Shown here: piece after piece, positions 41,950 to 50,819 of the stretch
Layout: the number at the start of each line of letters is the position of its first letter
How positions within the stretch are numbered: position 1 is the first letter of the stretch
Source of the DNA: Kozakia baliensis
Lineage (GTDB): Bacteria > Pseudomonadota > Alphaproteobacteria > Acetobacterales > Acetobacteraceae
NCBI RefSeq assembly: GCF_001787335.1
Contig: NZ_CP014676.1
Coordinates: 1 to 64,000, forward strand
DNA: 64,000 bases
Direction of reading: 5' to 3'
Position numbers and translations under genes: made by a program
The notes under the pieces: generated by a model
The model's database searches: none
What the model saw: only the letters and a program-made list of their open reading frames with translations
Told to the model about the DNA's origin: nothing

Positions 41950-42948
41950 GTGCGTCTTGTTTTTCCGCTAACCTTAATGGCTTGGCTCGTCACCCCTGCG
42001 CTCGCTCAGCAATGTGCTGTGCAACCGACCGGTCTCGGCAAACCCGTCCCGATGGAGGCCGATACTCTTCCTGCGGGATCTCATGATGCCCTAAAGCGGG
42101 TCGTTGCGTCGGGTGCACAAATTCTTCAGGTCGCGCCTGTTCATGGTTATGAGTCGGGTGTGGCCCATACCGGACAGCAACTTTTCGTCTACTACACCCC
42201 CAGTGATCATGCAGCGTTGCTCGGCGGAACCATCATCCCGGTGCCCTACGACACGTTGCACAGGTTGGCGGGTGATCGCGTCCATGATCTGGCGCCCTAT
42301 CGCGGCATACGAGGGATGTTCGTGCAAAACGGCACCCGCTTTCAGGTCATCTACGACACACCCGATCACCAGGCGGCCATTGCCGGTTCGCTTTGGGATG
42401 CTGACGGCAAGGACGTGACCCGGTCCCAGATCAAGTCCGTGCCCGGCGCGGTGCCGACGATCGCGATCGACACGCCGGAGACGCGCGAAGCGACGAAAGT
42501 CGCTCTTTCGTCGCTGCATGGCGGCGCGATCGGACAGACCGGAGCACCGGAAGCCACGATGCTGATCGATCCTCAGTGCGTGTATTCCATTAAGTCGATC
42601 CACGCGCTGATGCCCGCCGTCCAGGCCGGCCGTCTTCGTTTAAAAATCGTCCCTCTCTCGTTGCTGGATTATGAGGATCGCGGGGAAAGCACCCAATATG
42701 CCAAGTCCATGCTGTCATTTCCCGAAAGCGAAATGGCGAGCGCTTGGATAAACAACCGCCTCAACATCCGTGTCGACCGCCCGAGCGACGATGCTACAGT
42801 CCAGCTCGCCCAGAATAGTAACCTCGCACGACAAATTGGGCTCAAGGGCACGCCCACCTTTCTATGGACGACGGCGCGCGGCACAGTCGGTCGCTATGAG
42901 GGAAATCCGCAAGATATCGACGGGTTCATCCGGAGCCTCACGCAATGA
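41950..42948 (+). CDS. DsbG/DsbC-like periplasmic thioredoxin-fold protein
   Basis: 332 residues. A signal peptide occupies residues 1-20 (LVFPLTLMAWLVTPALAQ). A DsbC-like dimerisation region includes QQLFVYYTPSDHAALLGGTI. The thioredoxin fold contains IDPQCVYSIK near residue 200 and the cis-Pro loop LKGTPTFLW near 297. The usual CxxC active site is CVYS, so only one of the two redox cysteines is present. It is probably a transfer-region chaperone or redox partner of secreted transfer proteins. GTG start with AGGGAGGG upstream. Coupled to the next gene by ATGA. Confidence 0.75.
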   Translation: MRLVFPLTLMAWLVTPALAQQCAVQPTGLGKPVPMEADTLPAGSHDALKRVVASGAQILQVAPVHGYESGVAHTGQQLFVYYTPSDHAALLGGTIIPVPYDTLHRLAGDRVHDLAPYRGIRGMFVQNGTRFQVIYDTPDHQAAIAGSLWDADGKDVTRSQIKSVPGAVPTIAIDTPETREATKVALSSLHGGAIGQTGAPEATMLIDPQCVYSIKSIHALMPAVQAGRLRLKIVPLSLLDYEDRGESTQYAKSMLSFPESEMASAWINNRLNIRVDRPSDDATVQLAQNSNLARQIGLKGTPTFLWTTARGTVGRYEGNPQDIDGFIRSLTQ

Positions 42949-43490
42949 GCGACCGGCAGCCCAGCGACAAAAATGACAAAGGTGGTTTGATCGCTCGCGC
43001 GGCGCATGCCATGAGAAAAGTTACAGGAACGCCCGCCGATGCCGTCGGTTGGCGCTCGTTGGCGAGCGGGTTTAACTTTATCGAGGCTCTCTGGAACCTG
43101 TTTCGAGACCGGCATCGCACTGGCGACGCGGCGATCGTGTCCTTTGAACCGCTCCGCGCCGATCTTCGCTCCAAGGCCCGGTTCATTGGGTTGGACGAAC
43201 AGGCGTTCATCGCACTGGTGCGACGACGGCAGCGCGAAACCTATATGACAGCTGTCTCAGCCGCTGCGTTAGATCTTGTGCTTTTCGTGCTCTGGTCGAT
43301 CGAGATGATTTTCGGGCATTGGACGGGAAGCCGCGTGCTCGCAGCCTTCGAGTTCGTGCCATTTCTAGTCATGTTGGGGTATATCTCGCTGCATAACTGC
43401 TCGCTGAACTGGCAGTTGCGCACACGCCGCGTTGCGTCGCTGCGGCAATTTCTTCACGAGAGCGATTCTCTCTTTCCCCGCAAGCCATAA
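42945..43490 (+). CDS. membrane protein, possible TraX-like transfer protein
   Basis: 181 residues with two membrane helices at about 103-121 (AVSAAALDLVLFVLWSIEM) and 132-150 (AAFEFVPFLVMLGYISL). It overlaps the DsbG-like gene by ATGA. Size and position resemble TraX-type proteins near traY in IncI-like transfer regions; that link is tentative. Confidence 0.5.
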   Translation: MSDRQPSDKNDKGGLIARAAHAMRKVTGTPADAVGWRSLASGFNFIEALWNLFRDRHRTGDAAIVSFEPLRADLRSKARFIGLDEQAFIALVRRRQRETYMTAVSAAALDLVLFVLWSIEMIFGHWTGSRVLAAFEFVPFLVMLGYISLHNCSLNWQLRTRRVASLRQFLHESDSLFPRKP

Positions 43491-43513
43491 AAAAGAGGGC
43501 CACGCGGCCCTCT
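43489..43513 (-). terminator. Rho-independent terminator for transfer operon
   Basis: Arms AGAGGGCC and GGCCCTCT with loop ACGC, followed on the minus strand by six T. It ends the minus-strand transfer operon (50.6 to 43.5 kb) and lies in the convergent gap with the plus-strand pair. Confidence 0.8.
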
Positions 43514-43528
43514 CCGGCGAACGAAACG

Positions 43529-43837
43529 TTAGAACGTGCCGGGCGGCGCGTTGCGATCTCCTCCCTGTGCCCCGGTCGCCCATTTGGCGTGCTCATAATC
43601 CTCGCGTCCAGTGTCGTTCCGCGGATCGGACGGCTTTACGATCGTTCCATTCCGATCGAAGACCGGAGGTGCCCACGTGGCCCTCTCGGACGCATAGGCG
43701 CTGTTCGGATCGTAATGGGCATTGCGCATTTTGGGGGGCTTGGGGCCGTGCAGATGGGCGGTCGATTGCACGTTGCCGCTGTCACAAGCCGCAAGCGAGA
43801 GCAGCAGGGCGAGCGGAAAAAAAGAAAAGGCCTTCAT
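43529..43837 (-). CDS. small lipoprotein of the transfer region
   Basis: 102 residues. The signal peptide MKAFSFFPLALLLSLAACDSG has a clean lipobox (LAAC). The mature part is hydrophilic and proline-rich. The ATG at 43837 has GGAGATAACG upstream. It may be an outer-membrane lipoprotein of the transfer apparatus. Confidence 0.7.
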   Translation of the reverse strand: MKAFSFFPLALLLSLAACDSGNVQSTAHLHGPKPPKMRNAHYDPNSAYASERATWAPPVFDRNGTIVKPSDPRNDTGREDYEHAKWATGAQGGDRNAPPGTF

Positions 43838-43875
43838 CGTTATCTCCATCGTGATGGAAACAACTTTGAAGGCCC

Positions 43876-43885
43876 ATGATGCGAC
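43876..43885 (-). promoter_or_regulatory. GTCGCATCAT box, site 11
   Basis: One-mismatch copy of the 10-mer on the minus strand, 39 nt before the lipoprotein start at 43837. Confidence 0.5.
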
Positions 43886-43888
43886 CGA

Positions 43889-44260
43889 CTACTGGCGATT
43901 TTCGTAATCGCGCCTGCGCTTTGCCGCGGCTTCGAGATAGAGGGCTGCCGAGCGCTCACGATCACGGTAGAGCTTTGCCGATCGCTCGCGCTCTGCCGCT
44001 AACTCTGCTTCGAGTTGCGCCGTGCGCTCCTTCTCAGCCGCGAGCTGCGCCTTCACTTCGTCCAGCTTGGCATCGAGACGACCAATGAGATCAGTAGCTT
44101 TCAGTGCTGCGACCTTGAGAGCCTGATGGCCATCATCGTCCGGTGGACCATTGAACATGCGGTGGATGATCTGGCGTTGACGCGCCATGAACGTATCCTG
44201 CTCGACTGACGCCCGGCCAAGCATGTAGCCAGCCCAGCCACCCATACCGTCATCGGACAT
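43889..44260 (-). CDS. coiled-coil protein of the transfer region
   Basis: 123 residues. Residues about 55-118 form a long charged coiled coil (LDAKLDEVKAQLAAEKERTA). The ATG at 44260 has GGGAGGTG upstream. Follows the DotA/TraY-like gene by 15 bases. Structural role likely, family unknown. Confidence 0.6.
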   Translation of the reverse strand: MSDDGMGGWAGYMLGRASVEQDTFMARQRQIIHRMFNGPPDDDGHQALKVAALKATDLIGRLDAKLDEVKAQLAAEKERTAQLEAELAAERERSAKLYRDRERSAALYLEAAAKRRRDYENRQ

Positions 44261-44275
44261 AATCACCTCCCGACG

Positions 44276-46720
44276 TTAAGTCGTCTTCTTTGAAGTCGTA
44301 TCATGTTTCTTTATAAGATTTCCAGCAATTGCCGCACCTCCGCCCCCAGGTGGGTTCGGAGGACCTCCACCATCGCCTGCACCGCCGCCGCCCGGCGGGG
44401 AGGCCGGTCCTCCTCCCTGATTCGGTGCCTGGAGCGTCGTCTGGAGCGTGCGCAGGGCGCCCGCCATGCCGACAACCGCCGCATCACGACTGAAAGCATC
44501 GACGTCGACACGCGCCGCGCCGCCGAAACCGATCATCTGCGGCACGCGGTCGGGGACGATCGCGATCAAGCGAAAGCACATCAAAGCGAGCGTCAGATGG
44601 ATCAGTACGAACAGGCATACCAGCACCCACACGCCGATGAAGTTCGTGACGAGCCAGTTGTGAGCGAGCACGAAGCCGGCCGCCACCCCGAACGTCTGAT
44701 GGATGAGCCAACTGATGGCGTCGAACACGAAATATCCCAGGAATAGCCCGAACAGCATGAGCGTCGGCCGAAACAGAACATTGAACAGCAGCGCGTAGCC
44801 CTGCTTCGCGTTCCCGTGCAGCCCTTCACCGTTAAGGGTCATATGCGCGAGCATCCACAGGGGCGCTGCGATGACGGCTTCGCAGACGAGCATTAGCCAT
44901 CCTGCAATGCCGGCGACCCACATGATGAAGGGCACCATGGGTAGCACAAAAGCAATCATCAGTCCCGGCGTCAGCAGGGCGGCGCAGCCGAGCATGACGG
45001 GCGTGGCAAAGAATTGCATCGCGGCATGGCCCACGCCCGCCCCGATCACGCCTTCGGGTTGCCCCGACAACACGGAAAGTATGGCCGTGCCGATCGCGCC
45101 CGGGGTCGACGAGACGATCGATGCCGTTCCCATCGTCAACACAGCGGTTGTGATCATATAGTTGCCCAACCCCATCAGATTACCAAAGGGGTCGGTCCAG
45201 TAGCCGTCGGTGCCGGAGGGTTCGAGAAAACCAACGACGGTTTGCAACACTGAATCGCTGAGGTGGAGGGAGCGGAAAAGCTGCGATAGCACGCTGGCGC
45301 CATCCCCGCCCGGCATCGCTCCGGCGTACAAATCGCTATAACCGCCCGGCGTGTCCATGCCATCCGTCGTCGCCACCTCTGCTTTGATATTGGCGAGGAA
45401 AGTGTGGCTCGACTGCACGAACGGCGCGATGTCGGAGGTCAATGCCGGACCAAGGCCGGAATAGCTGGGTGTCATGACGTTTGGCGTTGCCGTCATCAGC
45501 GAAAGGGTTTGACCGTTGAGGCGCGCAAATTCGAGATAATAGGCCCCGGCGCCCGACCAGCCCAGCGAATCAAGGCGGTTGGCCGTGTTCGTCGCGTCGT
45601 CGCTCTGACCTAGTCCCCAGCTGTTCAAGGTCTGCGACCGGTCCGCGAGAGTTTTCTGCAGGGCGGCTTTGATTTGAGCGGCTTCCCGCGACAGACGGGA
45701 CGTGTAGTCGTTCGTCGCGGCGATCACCACACCGAGCAGCGGCGCAAGGTCCTGCGTCTTCTTACTCGCCCAGAAGCGCTGCGCGATTCCCTCGACGGCA
45801 GGCCGTATATCGGACACCAGGACCGCATCGAGCGTGCTCTGCTGCATGGAAGCCTGGTCCACCGACACGCCCAAGAAGTTCGTTTGGCCTTGGCTGGGAG
45901 AACTCAGCGAAATCGCACCGCAGGTGGGAATTCCGTCTCCAAAGGCCATGTTGTAGGCATAGGAGACGATATTCGAGCTGCTATCGCCCGTGGCGCTCTG
46001 GATGATCCGACCCGTCGGAGCCGGAATCATGTTGGCGTTATTCGATGCCACATTGATCAATGCGCGGCAGAACTCATCTTCCACGAGGTTCGTGACGATC
46101 CCCTTGGTGCCGGGCACAATCGGCGTGGCGATCACCTTGCCATCCGGACCGATCGCTTCGATCGCATAGTGATAGATGGTTTTCGCCATGCCGATACCCC
46201 ACAACGATCCTTGCACCACCAGCGCTTGCGCGCCGTTGAAGCCGGTCGCGATCGGGAACATCAAAATAGAGGCGACGCCGAGTTTGATAAAAGCGATGTG
46301 GGACTGATTATTGCCGAGCAGGGCTCCGGTCTCGGCGGCCCTGTGCGAGGTGACGAACCAGGAATAAGTGACCCACGCCATGGCGATGGCCATGACAAAG
46401 CCGCTCAGCCATCCGAGCATCGTGCCGATGACGGAATTCTCGTTGCCGATCGTCTGGCCATTCGTGCTTGAAGTGGAACTGGACAACACAGGGAAGACAG
46501 AGCGGATCGTATCGGCTGCCCAATCGTCTTGCGGATCGAGCAGAGACCACGTGACGCTGTAGCTGTTTGACGAACCGGACGCGGTCGACGAGGCGGCTGT
46601 TGCCGTTGCGCCGCCTGCCACACCACCCGGCGCGGCCGATGCCGGGTGCGCAAATCCGCCGAGTGATCCGACCAGAGCCAGCATTGCCCCCAGCCGGAAG
46701 AGTTTCACCAAGTTTTTCAT
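44276..46720 (-). CDS. DotA/TraY-family conjugal transfer membrane protein
   Basis: 814 residues. It has a signal peptide (KLFRLGAMLALVGSLGG), a large periplasmic loop and several membrane helices. These include about 99-125 (MLGWLSGFVMAIAMAWVTYSW), 150-165, 525-545, and a cluster at 585-730 (IAFVLPMVPFIMWVAGIAGW, FGLFLGYFVFDAISWLI, WVLVCLFVLIHLTLALMCF). This is the topology of DotA/TraY, the polytopic core of type IVB/IncI-like systems. The glycine/proline-rich tail is also common there. Confidence 0.8.
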   Translation of the reverse strand: MKNLVKLFRLGAMLALVGSLGGFAHPASAAPGGVAGGATATAASSTASGSSNSYSVTWSLLDPQDDWAADTIRSVFPVLSSSTSSTNGQTIGNENSVIGTMLGWLSGFVMAIAMAWVTYSWFVTSHRAAETGALLGNNQSHIAFIKLGVASILMFPIATGFNGAQALVVQGSLWGIGMAKTIYHYAIEAIGPDGKVIATPIVPGTKGIVTNLVEDEFCRALINVASNNANMIPAPTGRIIQSATGDSSSNIVSYAYNMAFGDGIPTCGAISLSSPSQGQTNFLGVSVDQASMQQSTLDAVLVSDIRPAVEGIAQRFWASKKTQDLAPLLGVVIAATNDYTSRLSREAAQIKAALQKTLADRSQTLNSWGLGQSDDATNTANRLDSLGWSGAGAYYLEFARLNGQTLSLMTATPNVMTPSYSGLGPALTSDIAPFVQSSHTFLANIKAEVATTDGMDTPGGYSDLYAGAMPGGDGASVLSQLFRSLHLSDSVLQTVVGFLEPSGTDGYWTDPFGNLMGLGNYMITTAVLTMGTASIVSSTPGAIGTAILSVLSGQPEGVIGAGVGHAAMQFFATPVMLGCAALLTPGLMIAFVLPMVPFIMWVAGIAGWLMLVCEAVIAAPLWMLAHMTLNGEGLHGNAKQGYALLFNVLFRPTLMLFGLFLGYFVFDAISWLIHQTFGVAAGFVLAHNWLVTNFIGVWVLVCLFVLIHLTLALMCFRLIAIVPDRVPQMIGFGGAARVDVDAFSRDAAVVGMAGALRTLQTTLQAPNQGGGPASPPGGGGAGDGGGPPNPPGGGGAAIAGNLIKKHDTTSKKTT

Positions 46721-46737
46721 GAGGAAATTCCGCTTTC

Positions 46738-48063
46738 TCAGGGCGACATGGAGGGACCGCTCGAAGGAGCAGGGCGGAAAATTTTCTGGAGCAACTCGAT
46801 GGCTTTCTTGACGGCCTCCTGAGCCTTCTCGGTCATGTCCTCGAGCATGCTTTGGCCAGGTTTGCGCCCTGGAAGCGCAGCGGCTTCCGCCCCAACCTGC
46901 GCGTCGATCTGCGCAAAGCGCTGCTCCACTCGGGTCGAGGTTTTGAGCTGGACGCCGAGTTGGTCAGCCGCTTCGCGCCCTTTCCCGTAAGCCTCGACCT
47001 TGGATGCGGCCTCCTCGAACTGGCGGGCGAACTCGCGGTTCGAAGACTTCTCCAAAGTAAGCTGCGAATGCAACGTCTCGTAGCGACCGCCCGGCTTCAT
47101 CTGGGATAAGACGCCGCGCACGCCGTCCGGGTCGTTGCCCGCCGCGTCGTGGATCGCCGCCATGATCGATGAGCCGGGTCCGGACCTGAGATTGCGCATC
47201 GCCTCCACAGCCTCGGAGCCAAGCTGCGCGGTCGCATCCATATCGCGCTCCGCCCGGGCCGCGGTTCTAGCGTTGGTCTGCTCCATCGCCCGATCGAACC
47301 AGGAAGGCGTGACGTTCCGTGGCTGGCCCTCGATACGCGTCGCGAGCGCCGACGCGAAGCGGGAGAAGCCATTCACGGCCGCCGCGGCGACCGTCATCTT
47401 TTCGGGTTGCGGCGGTTCAGGTTGTGGCGAATGATTGTCCTGCCCCTGCTGTGGATCATCGGTTGCTCCGGGGCGCGGTTTTCCCGCGTTGGCGCGCTGC
47501 GACGCTTCAGCGCCGGGGGACCGCTCGTTCGGTTGACGATCGCGGTCCTGAGAAGTATCGCCTCCGCCGGGAGAGCGGTGCACGCGCGCCTGCTCCTGGC
47601 TCGACCCCGGGCTTTTCTGCAGCGCCTCGCGAATACGGTCGACAGCAAAAGCGATGTCGGGATGGTTGGCGTCCAATCCGCCATGTGCGACATCTTGCGC
47701 AACATCGCGAATTTTATTGACGACGTTCTGATCCCGGATCGCCGAAGTCTGTTTCAGGAACCCCGCGATTTCCGGGTCGTGCAGGCCATCCATCGTCGTA
47801 GCGCGCCGAGTCATTTCGTCACGAAGCGGATGCGACGCTGGCAGCACGTCGCCAACCGCGCGCGTGAAATCCTGAACCGCGAAGGCAAGGCGCGTGTGCA
47901 GGTGATCGGGTTCCGCACCGCTGGGCGCGGAAGACATCTCGCGTTTCAGCGTTTCGAAATTCGCGGCAACCGCCGGTTGCACCCGGCGAACCTCATCGAC
48001 GACACGGTCGAGATAGGCTGTGACATTTCGTAGACTGGCGGCCTGTTCCATGGTTTCGGACAT
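46738..48063 (-). CDS. hypothetical transfer-region protein, 441 aa
   Basis: No signal peptide. Residues about 1-150 are helical (NVTAYLDRVVDEVRRVQPAV). A low-complexity Gln/Pro/Asp linker spans about 150-220. The second half is helical again and includes LATRIEGQPRNVTPSWFD. It sits between the DotA/TraY-like gene and secreted proteins. A cytosolic or regulatory role is possible. Confidence 0.6.
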   Translation of the reverse strand: MSETMEQAASLRNVTAYLDRVVDEVRRVQPAVAANFETLKREMSSAPSGAEPDHLHTRLAFAVQDFTRAVGDVLPASHPLRDEMTRRATTMDGLHDPEIAGFLKQTSAIRDQNVVNKIRDVAQDVAHGGLDANHPDIAFAVDRIREALQKSPGSSQEQARVHRSPGGGDTSQDRDRQPNERSPGAEASQRANAGKPRPGATDDPQQGQDNHSPQPEPPQPEKMTVAAAAVNGFSRFASALATRIEGQPRNVTPSWFDRAMEQTNARTAARAERDMDATAQLGSEAVEAMRNLRSGPGSSIMAAIHDAAGNDPDGVRGVLSQMKPGGRYETLHSQLTLEKSSNREFARQFEEAASKVEAYGKGREAADQLGVQLKTSTRVEQRFAQIDAQVGAEAAALPGRKPGQSMLEDMTEKAQEAVKKAIELLQKIFRPAPSSGPSMSP

Positions 48064-48082
48064 CGGCGTGTTCTCCGTGTTG

Positions 48083-49252
48083 TTACGGGTTGATCGTAGG
48101 AGAAGGCATGGCGGTCAGCGTCTTTTGCTGTTTCCGCTCTTCGCTCTGAGCGACCTGCGTTGCGCCAATCGAGGATTGATAGAGCCCAAGGCGATAGTTT
48201 TGCATCGCGAGGTAATTCGATAGGGCGAGTTCGGTCGCGATTTCGCGCTCGACGGAAGCTGGCGCCATGGTTTGCAAGTTGGCGTTCCACTGCACGTTCG
48301 AGACGCGACGGTTGACTTCGAGGCTGACGGCTTGAAGCCACGATGCCTTCTCGAGAGGCTGGAGGCCCTCGGCCTGCATTTCCGTTTTCTGCGCACCGGT
48401 CAGCGACACGGACGGTGTTTCGAGGGACGTAATAAACGCCATGATCCAGCGCGCGAGCGACATGCGGGCGTTGTAGGAGCGTCGCTCCAACATGGCCTCC
48501 CGGCCAAGGGTGCTGGTCGCCTGGTCGCCACGGAGCGCCGCGGGCGCGACCGGTTGGATCAAGGTCGTTCCATAATCGTTTGCCGCATCAACCGAGCCAT
48601 CGGCCGTCAATGTGTCAGCCGCAAAAAGCGACGCGGCACGCTGGTCGGCGTTCGGCAGGCGCGATACGCTGGTGCAGAGACCCGCGGCGGCATCGCTTTG
48701 CGAACAGTATCGACGCAGATGCAGATCGGAATTGGCGGTGACGCCCTGGGACCGGCCGTAATAGGACGGCGTTCCTTGTTCCGCTTCCCCGCGTGGATCC
48801 GTAACCGTGGTGATGGCGCCGAGAGCGGATCTCGACGATTTCGCGGCCGCCATGGTCGCCTGTTGCGCGTCGAGCCCTGCGCAGAACTCGGGGTTCATCG
48901 TATGTTCGTCGCGAATGTCGGTATCGTGCTGCTGGCGTAGAAAGGTCGCCATAGACGTGTTGGACGCATCTGCGATACGGGACTGGGCCGCCACCTGACC
49001 TTTCGAATAATTCGCCGACTGGGTCGCGCTGTCACGAATGAGCGATGCGACCGAATTCGGGTTCGTCATGTCATTTAGACTGTTCGTGATATTCGTCCCA
49101 AGGTTGTCGAGCTGCTTGCCCATGAAGCTTTGAAGCGCCTGGATCGCGAAGACCACCGCGGCTTCCCCGAAAGCGTAGGCACGCGGCGGTATCAGGGAGA
49201 CGGTCAGGAGGCAGGTGCCGGCCGCAAGCAGCACGGAGTGTCGCATCGCCAT
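48083..49252 (-). CDS. secreted transfer-region protein, 389 aa
   Basis: Signal peptide MRHSVLLAAGTCLLTVSLIPPRAYA. The mature protein is Ala/Ser/Gln-rich and helical with four cysteines (for example EFCAGLDA and RRYCSQSDAAAGLCTS). Periplasmic by prediction and probably part of the transfer apparatus. The start overlaps the upstream stop by TGATG. Confidence 0.6.
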   Translation of the reverse strand: MAMRHSVLLAAGTCLLTVSLIPPRAYAFGEAAVVFAIQALQSFMGKQLDNLGTNITNSLNDMTNPNSVASLIRDSATQSANYSKGQVAAQSRIADASNTSMATFLRQQHDTDIRDEHTMNPEFCAGLDAQQATMAAAKSSRSALGAITTVTDPRGEAEQGTPSYYGRSQGVTANSDLHLRRYCSQSDAAAGLCTSVSRLPNADQRAASLFAADTLTADGSVDAANDYGTTLIQPVAPAALRGDQATSTLGREAMLERRSYNARMSLARWIMAFITSLETPSVSLTGAQKTEMQAEGLQPLEKASWLQAVSLEVNRRVSNVQWNANLQTMAPASVEREIATELALSNYLAMQNYRLGLYQSSIGATQVAQSEERKQQKTLTAMPSPTINP

Positions 49253-49809
49253 CAGAACACCCCATCGAGGTTCGAGGTGAGCGAATAGCCCGCCGGCAGT
49301 TCGGGCGTGCCATTCACATAGAGACCGCTGTTACCACCAGAACCGACGCTGCTTTGGGCAAGCGGCGGCCCATTGCCGCCCCAGCTGAGGGTCGGGCACA
49401 TCGTGCCGCTTCCGATGTTTCCAAACCCCAGGCCGAGATTGACGCCAGTGAGCGACAGGCTGCACTGCGTGCCGCCCATCGCCCCGCCCCAAGCGCTCTG
49501 CGCGGCCTGGCAAAGCTGGCTCCCCAACTGGTTTTCAAGGTTCTGGAGAAGCGAGGCGGGGTCGAGACCGCTCGACACCACGTTGAGACCTGTGCCGTGC
49601 AGAAAGCCGTCGAGGCAACTCAAGGCACCGACGCTTTGCGGCTGCTTGACGTAGTTATCGTTCGCTTGGATCGTGTCGTCCGTCGCTTTTTGAGCCGCTT
49701 GGGTCAGCGCCGCGCAGCCGCTGCTGCTGGTTTCGCTCTGGGCAAGCGCAGATTCGATCGGAAATGCTAAAAGCAGGGCGAGAAGAGGCAGGGTGGGGGC
49801 GTGGCTCAT
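49252..49809 (-). CDS. secreted transfer-region protein, 185 aa
   Basis: Signal peptide PTLPLLALLLAFPIESALAQ. The mature part has six cysteines and a Gly/Ser/Asn-rich end (SVGSGGNSGLYVNGTPELP). The cysteines could be the targets of the DsbG-like protein. Coupled at both ends by overlaps. Confidence 0.6.
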   Translation of the reverse strand: MSHAPTLPLLALLLAFPIESALAQSETSSSGCAALTQAAQKATDDTIQANDNYVKQPQSVGALSCLDGFLHGTGLNVVSSGLDPASLLQNLENQLGSQLCQAAQSAWGGAMGGTQCSLSLTGVNLGLGFGNIGSGTMCPTLSWGGNGPPLAQSSVGSGGNSGLYVNGTPELPAGYSLTSNLDGVF

Positions 49810-50153
49810 AATTTGGCCCCCCCTCGATGCGCCGTCAGCGTGGCGAGCATCTGCAAACGCTCCGGCGCCATGAGGCGATTTAAAGCCTCAAGCCGTGCGC
49901 GTTGAAATACGCCGCTCCCGACCGGTGACGTCGGAGGTATGAGACCCCGGAGCGACCGCTCGTCCGCCAGCGCGCTCATGAGCGCGGTTCTCAAATCTTG
50001 CCAATAGGCGGGCGGAATATGCTCGAATGCGGCATCCCATTGTGTGCGTAGATCCTTTTGGCGAAGTTCTCCGAGAAGCCAGTCGTCGCCGCGGGCGCGC
50101 AACTCATGTGCGAGCGTTTCGAGGGTTCCTTTGATTTTTCCTGCTGCCGTCAT
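49806..50153 (-). CDS. hypothetical transfer-region protein, 115 aa
   Basis: 115 helical residues (MTAAGKIKGTLETLAHELRA). GGGAGG upstream of the ATG and a GTCGCATGAT box 37 nt before it. No domain recognised. Confidence 0.6.
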   Translation of the reverse strand: MTAAGKIKGTLETLAHELRARGDDWLLGELRQKDLRTQWDAAFEHIPPAYWQDLRTALMSALADERSLRGLIPPTSPVGSGVFQRARLEALNRLMAPERLQMLATLTAHRGGAKL

Positions 50154-50180
50154 CGTGCGACCTCCCATTTCGGTCCAAGA

Positions 50181-50639
50181 TCACGCCCCATCATGCGACG
50201 GGCGACGATTTTGTTGCAGGATCGCGACTTGGTTGTGGCCGACATCGATCCGGTAGCCGCACTGGGCGACGGTGGTCGCAAGGACGCGGTTCCACGTTCG
50301 ACCTCCCTGCCAATCGACGGGTTGGGCCTGATCAGTGTCAGGACCGAATGTGATTTTAACACCGCGCGGAACGATCTGGCGCACGGCGAACCCCAGTGGA
50401 ACGCGATGCCCAAAGCCAGTCGCCACCCGGAAATGCCCCCCCAATCCCCCTGCGGGCTTTGGAGCTTCGTCGGGCTGCGCATTCGTTTTGCGCGGGATCG
50501 GCACAGGTTGAGGGTGCGGCGATGGCAAAGCGGCCGAATGCTGGACGATCTGAAACGACGCCAGCTCAACGCTGACCGGGCGCACTCCCTCAATCGGGTG
50601 AGGATGCGCAAGGAGCGGAAAAAGAAGGGCGGCAAGCAT
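50181..50639 (-). CDS. TcpQ-like secreted protein (pilus/transfer)
   Basis: 152 residues with an N-terminal hydrophobic signal (MLAALLFPLLAHPHP). The C-terminal domain resembles the TcpQ/PilL-type region: VDWQGGRTWNRVLATTVAQC near residue 108, then YRIDVGHNQVAILQ. Such domains are associated with secretins and DotD-like lipoproteins in type IVB and pilus systems. First gene of the minus-strand transfer unit. AGGAGA precedes the ATG. Confidence 0.6.
   Translation of the reverse strand: MLAALLFPLLAHPHPIEGVRPVSVELASFQIVQHSAALPSPHPQPVPIPRKTNAQPDEAPKPAGGLGGHFRVATGFGHRVPLGFAVRQIVPRGVKITFGPDTDQAQPVDWQGGRTWNRVLATTVAQCGYRIDVGHNQVAILQQNRRPSHDGA
50190..50199 (-). promoter_or_regulatory. GTCGCATGAT box, site 12
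   Basis: Exact 10-mer on the minus strand, 37 nt before the ATG at 50153. It lies inside the 3' end of the TcpQ-like gene, so it would act as an internal promoter. Confidence 0.45.
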
Positions 50640-50674
50640 GATGATCTCCTGTCAGGAGACCATGATCGCGGCGC

Positions 50675-50684
50675 ATCATGCGAT
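50675..50684 (-). promoter_or_regulatory. ATCGCATGAT box, site 13 (TcpQ-like gene)
   Basis: One-mismatch copy of the 10-mer, 36 nt before the ATG at 50639. A run of eight T lies about 12 nt upstream of it on the minus strand. Confidence 0.5.
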
Positions 50685-50819
50685 GCCGCACAAAAAAAAC
50701 AGTGTGTCGTCGTTTTGCCCGAAACGCATAGTCATTGTCAGATCGTAGCGTCGCACTATTGTGGCGCGTCCTTCTCTCGGAGAAGGTTATTTATGCCTGT
50801 GTAGAATTAGCGGTGTGAT

